Shown here: one piece after another, positions 8,497 to 12,770 of the stretch
Layout: every line of letters begins with the position of its first letter
How positions within the stretch are numbered: the first letter of the stretch is position 1
Assembly (NCBI GenBank): GCA_028565635.1
Contig: JAOXYB010021369.1
Coordinates: 4,482-17,251, forward strand
DNA length: 12,770 bases
Origin: Phoronis ovalis
Lineage: Eukaryota > Phoronida > Phoronidae
Direction: 5' to 3'
Program-made: the position numbers and the translations under genes
The notes under the pieces: generated by a model
Seen by the model: the letters and a program-made list of their open reading frames with translations, nothing else
What the model was told of the DNA's origin: nothing
Database searches by the model: none

Positions 8497-10253
8497 TTGA
8501 TTTTTGGTGTCAATACCTTAATTTTCTATTTAGTAGTTATGTTGTCTAAATTTAATTATAATTGAACTTTTTCTAATTATGTTGAACATGCATGTTCAAA
8601 CTGTCTTTTCAAGTGGATAAACAAGTATTGAAATAAATACAGGAACAGCTAGAATAATATTTTTGAAAATATGTCTAGTACACACAAGTTTATTATAGCT
8701 AAACAAATACTATTGGAATTTATTTTGCAAAATAAATGAAGTAACTGTCAGAAATTAAAGATACATTCATATTCTTAAGTAAAAAGAATCTTTCAATTTC
8801 TTTATTAACATGCTTTATTGTTATTTCTTGTGTAACTAACTTAGTCATTGCAATGACCAAGAGCAATATTTGTAAGTTTGTCCTGTACATATTCTATGCA
8901 AATTAAGGCAGCCTGGTGGTATTGAAATACAGTTATGTGAAGTAATATAATTAATTAATTCATTTTAATTGCTATGACACAGCCTCCAAAAATTTAAAAG
9001 TTAATTTAGTTTTGTCCATCAAGCAACTTACGAGAATCCATTATTAATGTGTTCAGATGGTTTGCAGGAACATATAAGTCTGTTATGTAAAGAACAGAAT
9101 TTAAGATATATTTTTGTAAAACTTAAAAAGAGCAAGAGTACCTATTATGTCGCTTACTTGAAATAATGTCAAAACCATGGGATCTAAATAAATGAAAATA
9201 GGATGAAAAAGACAAGCAGTGATGCCATACTGGAGGAAAACAATGCATAGATCAACAAGAAGGAATGAACATTAAGTACGTATCAACTCAAGCGGAAAAA
9301 GATGGGTTAATGTGTGTAATATTGGATACAACAGCAAATTAGTAATAATCCCCATAAAAGAAGAATGCCTAGACTTTGAACTGTTTGCAGCTATTACACA
9401 GGTTTTAAATATTTAAAATTTACAAAAAATTATCCTTTAAATTTTAGTAAAAATTTTTCTTTTTCAATATAATTGTTATATTTGGTTATTCAGTATCAAC
9501 ATTTAAGAGTGAAATGCTAAACTTTAATTATGGCATCAAATTTTGAGAAAAACCTAATTTCGAATGTTTATCATACTAATTTGATTTAAAAATAACAAGA
9601 TTGAACAAATTTTAAAAAAGGCAACAAACAGGTAAAGTTTGATCACAGAGATCACACTGAATATCATAACCTGAAAATTGAATGTCACTAAACATCAACA
9701 AGCATTTTGCGAAATGACCAAAGTCAAAAATTACTATGTTCACATTCTTGTTAACTCTATTACTATCATACATACTTGATTCTGGGTACAGAATTTATTT
9801 ATTTTCATAGGTTGTAAAATCCTAGTTTTTCTTACATTTGCATAGTTTAAAATTTGACAGTTAGTACTAATAGGCTACATTTTCATGGGAAACTGGTTAT
9901 TTTTAACTGGTTTAAGTAACAAAAGAAAAGTGTTACAAACTAGAAATGTCTCTTGACAACATTTTACAATCTAGGGAATGATAACAAGAGAGGAGTTACA
10001 ATCTTACTGTTGCTATCAGTATCATGCAGGACAAGCATAGAGAACAGTAGGGAAATTTTATTACTAACTTGACAAAATATGACAAACTGGCCATCTGATA
10101 TACACCCACATGCAGTTAAAGAAAACAAATATTTTGACATGTTGTATATCAATATCAAACATAGTAACTCTATATATGTGCCCAGTTAAGTAAATATTAA
10201 TTTTTTTACATTAGTATTAACAGTAGTGTGTTATGTTAAAATATAACACTTAC
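8497..10253. other. AT-rich non-coding stretch, no gene seen
   Basis: The longest frame is 64 codons on the minus strand (9964-10158), expected by chance. Visible structure is limited to the perfect palindrome at 8582-8599 and a TTAATTAATTAATT run near 8950. No transposon ends, RNA genes or tandem arrays were recognised. Confidence 0.7.
8582..8599. repeat. 18-bp perfect palindrome TTGAACATGCATGTTCAA
   Basis: Two 9-bp halves, TTGAACATG and CATGTTCAA, are exact reverse complements with no spacer; the flanks do not extend the dyad. The pattern resembles a dimeric transcription-factor site. The GAACA/TGTTC halves are like steroid-receptor half-sites but have four bases between them instead of three. 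The p53 half-site consensus fits only partly. Chance occurrence of one such palindrome in the window is not negligible. Confidence 0.5.
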
Positions 10254-10340
10254 CTTAAATATTGTGCATACATTATTTCTGATATAACATCCTTGAAAAG
10301 TTGATATCACATAACTATATGCATTCAGGCTAAATTCCAT
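10254..10340 (-). other. possible short coding exon ending at a strong splice donor
   Basis: On the minus strand an ATG at 10340 opens a 29-codon frame starting MEFSLNAYSYV. It ends exactly at AAG|GTAAGT, a full-consensus 5' splice site whose GT lies at 10253-10252. The codon just before the ATG is a stop. The peptide resembles nothing I recognise, and a 29-codon open run is common at this base composition. I see no matching downstream acceptor with an open frame. The donor consensus is seen; an exon is speculative. Confidence 0.12.
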
Positions 10341-11540
10341 TTAATACATTATATGTATATGAATGTCAACTTAATTCCGGTCATCATACATTACTTGAAG
10401 AAATCTTGATGATCCAGGTGAAATTGTAGAATGTAAATGCCTTTTCTGTGATTAATAAAATATAATCAAATATCAACATGTGCTTACATCGTACCGTACA
10501 AAATACAACATGACATGTACAGACTTCTTAATTAAGCTATAGATACTATTAAATATTAAATAAATTAAAATTAAATAGCCTAATAAGGATCCTAGACATA
10601 AAATTGTAACTTGGGAGTAATAACATATATGCCCATTTGTCACTGCTTCTAAGATTGCTTCATATTCTGGACTGTAGCTTAGTGAAGCCCATATAAATGT
10701 CACTTAAAGTTACCATCACTTGATCAACTGAAGCTACTTTCAACAGCTTACAAAACAAAATACTTAGTCCACATGATGTTGTTAGTCAGTATGCTGCTTT
10801 CTGGTTTTAAAGTCATACTGTTATACAAGCAAAAAGGAAGGCCATGCTTCAATAAACATACATATTTAATAATACATTTCATTGTCCCAACAGTATCTTG
10901 ATTCCAGATTACCCTGGGAGAGGGCATGGAAAACGATTTAAACAGACTTATGGTTCACGTAAATGCCCAAGGATTGTAAATTACAATAAACGAGCAATAT
11001 ATTCTCATAAGGAGTTATATCCTCAGATGGACAAAAACTTATCTTTATTGAAATGTAAATAGAAAAAATGTCAAGTATCCATATTCAAGTGTGTTGGGCT
11101 TGTAAACCAGCAAAAAAACATGAAATAAGAGTTACCGTATCACTTTAAAAAACATAATATAAATTAAGGCAACACTTTATAAAAGTAAATGACTGCTTTT
11201 CCCCATTTATGCTATGAAACATCTTTTTACATTAATAATTGAACTGTGCAATAAATATTGCATATGGACTCAACTAAGACAAACCAAAGGCATGTGGTGA
11301 AACAGAAATTCTGAAAAATTCAATAATCAATACCACCTTTGTTCAAAATACAATTAAGAACTAACACATGATGTCCTTGATTACAAACGGAAAACACGCA
11401 GCAAACAATTTAAAAGTAAAATTAAAACAGTTTGCATCGATATTATTGTACATCAGAGAATTAAGAAAATACTGTGTACCTGTGCAGCTAAATTAACTTT
11501 ATGCATAAAAATAAACTATTTACATTGGTGTAACCCTCAT
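10341..11540. other. AT-rich non-coding stretch, no gene seen
   Basis: A 76-codon minus-strand frame (10473-10703) has a hydrophobic middle rich in L, I and Y, which AT-rich chance translation readily produces. A plus-strand segment at 10908-10979 reads open for 23 codons after a CAG acceptor-like site, stops with TAA, and is followed by AATAAA at 10985-10990. That terminal-exon-like arrangement is weak and isolated. No repeats or RNA genes recognised. Confidence 0.6.
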
Positions 11541-11556
11541 GTCCCCCTAGTGGCGA
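11541..11556 (-). promoter_or_regulatory. CTCF-like motif (minus strand)
   Basis: Read on the minus strand the segment is TCGCCACTAGGGGGAC. It contains GCCACTAGGGGG, which matches the core of the bilaterian CTCF consensus GCCACCAGGGGGCGC at every position except the tolerated C/T, and departs from it only after the G-run. It is one of the few GC-rich words outside the repeats. CTCF binds such sites to set chromatin boundaries; whether this organism uses this site is inference. Confidence 0.35.
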
Positions 11557-11701
11557 GTATGGGAAACTACAATTAGAAAGGGTGCTAGCTAGTATTCTTA
11601 CTGAATGTCCAAGTCAAGACAACTCACTCAACAACAATTAATTTCATTGCAGCACTTTAACATGTTTCTATATTAAAGTCATAGTTATTTACAATCGAAA
11701 G

Positions 11702-11753
11702 TTGTAAGATGCTTATATTAAAATTGACAGTTAATTTAATGACCATCTTACAA
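11702..11753. ncRNA. imperfect 52-nt hairpin, miRNA-precursor-like shape
   Basis: TTGTAAGATG (11702-11711) pairs perfectly with CATCTTACAA (11744-11753). Inside an internal loop (CTTAT against GAC), ATTAAAATT pairs with AATTTAAT with one bulged A, closing on a 7-nt loop. That gives about 18 base pairs. It is shorter than most animal microRNA precursors, and I recognise no known mature sequence. It could equally be a chance fold or a small inverted-repeat remnant. Confidence 0.2.
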
Positions 11754-12126
11754 TCAATAGATGTTATAGTTCCTAGGGAGCAAGAATTAAGGTATCTTTC
11801 CAACACCAATTCAAACCACATTCCTGACTTAGCCATGGAGTGACTAAAATGCATCAATATACATTAGATAGAACACAATCAACCTCTCAAGATTTAAGAT
11901 TGTGGCTATATTGCCCTAATAATAATATTAGTAGTACATGCCTAATAAATGACATGTGTTTCAGCCACCTGTATAATGCCAAAGGCAAGAACACATCTTT
12001 TCCATTAACTCCACTGTGCAAGAATAATTGTTGTTTCATATATACTCAAAGAAAAAATACTAGATTCAGCACAGAGATTAAAAACAAGCACCAGACACTG
12101 TCAACAAATTATGATACCAGTAAATG

Positions 12127-12141
12127 ACACACACACACACA
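12127..12141 (+). repeat. (AC)7 microsatellite
   Basis: Uninterrupted AC dinucleotides, directly after the stop codon that ends the 95-codon frame. Confidence 0.8.
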
Positions 12142-12440
12142 TATAGATAAAAGGTTCATACACTAGCTCCTTCATGATTTTAACAATTGCTGAAAGTAAC
12201 ACACTAAGCTTATCATGATAATGAGAAAATGACAGAAACTATTATTTTATCCTTATAGCTATTTTTCCTAATATTGTAAATTTACTTTGTTTTAGGATAA
12301 ATTATAACTTGTTCATTTCTAGTTTATTCACAAACCAAAGCCTCTTATGAGATTACTTTCTAACATTGACATCTGCCCTGAGTGATTTTTTTTTTTAAAT
12401 CTCTCAGTTCCCTTTTTGTCAAAAGTTTTTACAAGCTTAC

Positions 12441-12496
12441 CTGTCACAGTGCCGCATCTTAGATCAAACATATGATAGATGATTATACTCATTTGC
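12441..12496 (-). other. possible 56-nt internal exon on the minus strand
   Basis: The 3' edge is ACAG|GTAAGC, a near-perfect 5' splice donor (intron starts at 12440). The 5' edge is an acceptor-like CTAAC...CTTTTTAG just upstream (AG at 12498-12497), with CTAAC as a plausible branch point. Only one frame is open, reading QMSIIIYHMFDLRCGTVT. I recognise no protein family in it. The splice words are seen; coding status and gene identity are unknown. Confidence 0.15.
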
Positions 12497-12511
12497 CTAA
12501 AAAGTTCCAGT

Positions 12512-12770
12512 TAGGGACTGGTCAGAAATTACCACAAGGGGGGTTGGTGCATTTCAAAAACATGGTGCACAAAAAAATTCAACCCCCCCCCCTCCAGGGT
12601 TTGCCAAAAAAATTATGACCCCGACAGGCGAGTGCCCGCAGGGCGCGAAGCGAAACTAGGGGGGGTCCGGAGGCATGGCCCCCCCCAGGAATTTTTTTTA
12701 ATATTTCATGTGATTTCCTGCAATCTGGTGTATTTTGGGACTCTTTTTTGCCATGATACATTGTGCCACT
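12512..12770. mobile_element. GC-rich dispersed repeat, cut by window end
   Basis: Base composition changes sharply: a ten-C run (12583-12592), a seven-G run (12656-12662), an eight-C run (12679-12686) and GC-rich blocks such as GTGCCCGCAGGGCGCGAAGC stand out from the AT-rich surroundings. The likely left edge is near AGGGACTGGTCAG (12513). Two inverted repeats are nested at 12538-12588, and GGGGGGG...CCCCCCC forms another. From memory, repeats of this wording are widespread in cnidarian and lophotrochozoan genomes and are often mis-predicted as proteins. The 60-codon minus-strand frame here (12579-12761) is such a translation and not a gene. The right end lies outside the window, so class and size cannot be set. 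Confidence 0.6.
12538..12588. repeat. nested hairpin in the GC-rich repeat
   Basis: GGGGGGTTG (12538-12546) is the exact reverse complement of CAACCCCCC (12580-12588). Inside it GTGCA (12547 region) pairs with TGCAC near 12565-12570. The ten-C run lets the outer arm slide, so the pairing register is not unique. Confidence 0.6.

Larger units (their letters stand above)
11757..12511. other. AT-rich stretch with chance-length ORF
   Basis: The longest open frame of the window (95 codons, plus, 11840-12127) lies here. It has many N, T, S and K residues, no hydrophobic core, no signal peptide and no recognised motif, so I do not call it a gene. An (AC)7 microsatellite and a strong minus-strand splice donor follow. 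Confidence 0.55.

Noticed and set aside
9964-10158. 64-codon minus-strand frame
   Set aside because: Chance length and no recognisable family or motif.
10473-10703. 76-codon minus-strand frame with a possible membrane segment
   Set aside because: The hydrophobic run is rich in L, I and Y from AT-rich codons. There is no family resemblance and no context.
10908-10990. Terminal-exon-like segment: CAG acceptor word, 23 open codons, TAA, then AATAAA
   Set aside because: The open run is short, the acceptor is only fair, and AATAAA is common in this DNA. Without an upstream plus-strand donor and exon it is not supported.
11657-11857. 66-codon minus-strand frame
   Set aside because: It overlaps the imperfect hairpin and chance explains its length; no motif.
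11840-12127. 95-codon plus-strand frame, the longest in the window
   Set aside because: About one such frame is expected by chance. It has no motif or hydrophobic core, and it ends directly at an AC microsatellite. Transcript data could still rescue it as an exon.
12579-12761. 60-codon minus-strand frame with a GGG-rich end
   Set aside because: It lies wholly inside the GC-rich dispersed repeat; such frames are typical false protein predictions.

Overview
The window is AT-rich (roughly 30% GC by eye) and I find no convincing protein-coding gene, rRNA or tRNA in it. The longest open frames (83 and 95 codons) are about what chance gives in 12.8 kb of such composition. It reads as intergenic or intronic DNA of a eukaryote. 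The GC-rich, terminal-inverted-repeat and poly-G/poly-C-bearing repeats, and words such as TACATGTA, suggest a marine invertebrate (mollusc, other lophotrochozoan or cnidarian). That placement is an inference, not a demonstration.

Layout: 1-4826 is unique-looking AT-rich DNA with a small hairpin (622-640) and one GC-box/forkhead-like cluster (3754-3780). At 4827-5224 lies a short non-autonomous transposon-like element with imperfect terminal inverted repeats, filled with about ten degenerate 28-40 bp units built on a TTTGGATTGCTACCC theme. From 6.6 to 8.5 kb the sequence is repeat-rich: two degenerate tandem duplications (6621-6803 and 6961-7256), then a minisatellite of about 52-65 bp units (7651-8496).

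The best-supported feature is a 440-bp MITE (7944-8383) inserted into that minisatellite. It has 60/63-bp terminal inverted repeats matching at 54 of 60 aligned bases, ends CAG...CTG, and a perfect 9-bp target-site duplication ATTCAAAGG. Removing the element and one duplicate restores a normal array unit, so the order of events can be read directly: array first, insertion later.

The right third (8.5-12.5 kb) is again AT-rich. It holds an 18-bp perfect palindrome (8582-8599), a strong match to the core of the CTCF motif on the minus strand (11541-11556), a 52-nt imperfect hairpin (11702-11753), and a few minus-strand sites with good splice-donor consensus but only very short open frames beside them. 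The window ends inside a second, GC-rich repeat (from about 12512) with poly-G/poly-C blocks and nested inverted repeats; it is cut by the window edge.

No set of genes works together here. The interest lies in the nested repeat structure and a few candidate regulatory or structured-RNA sites.
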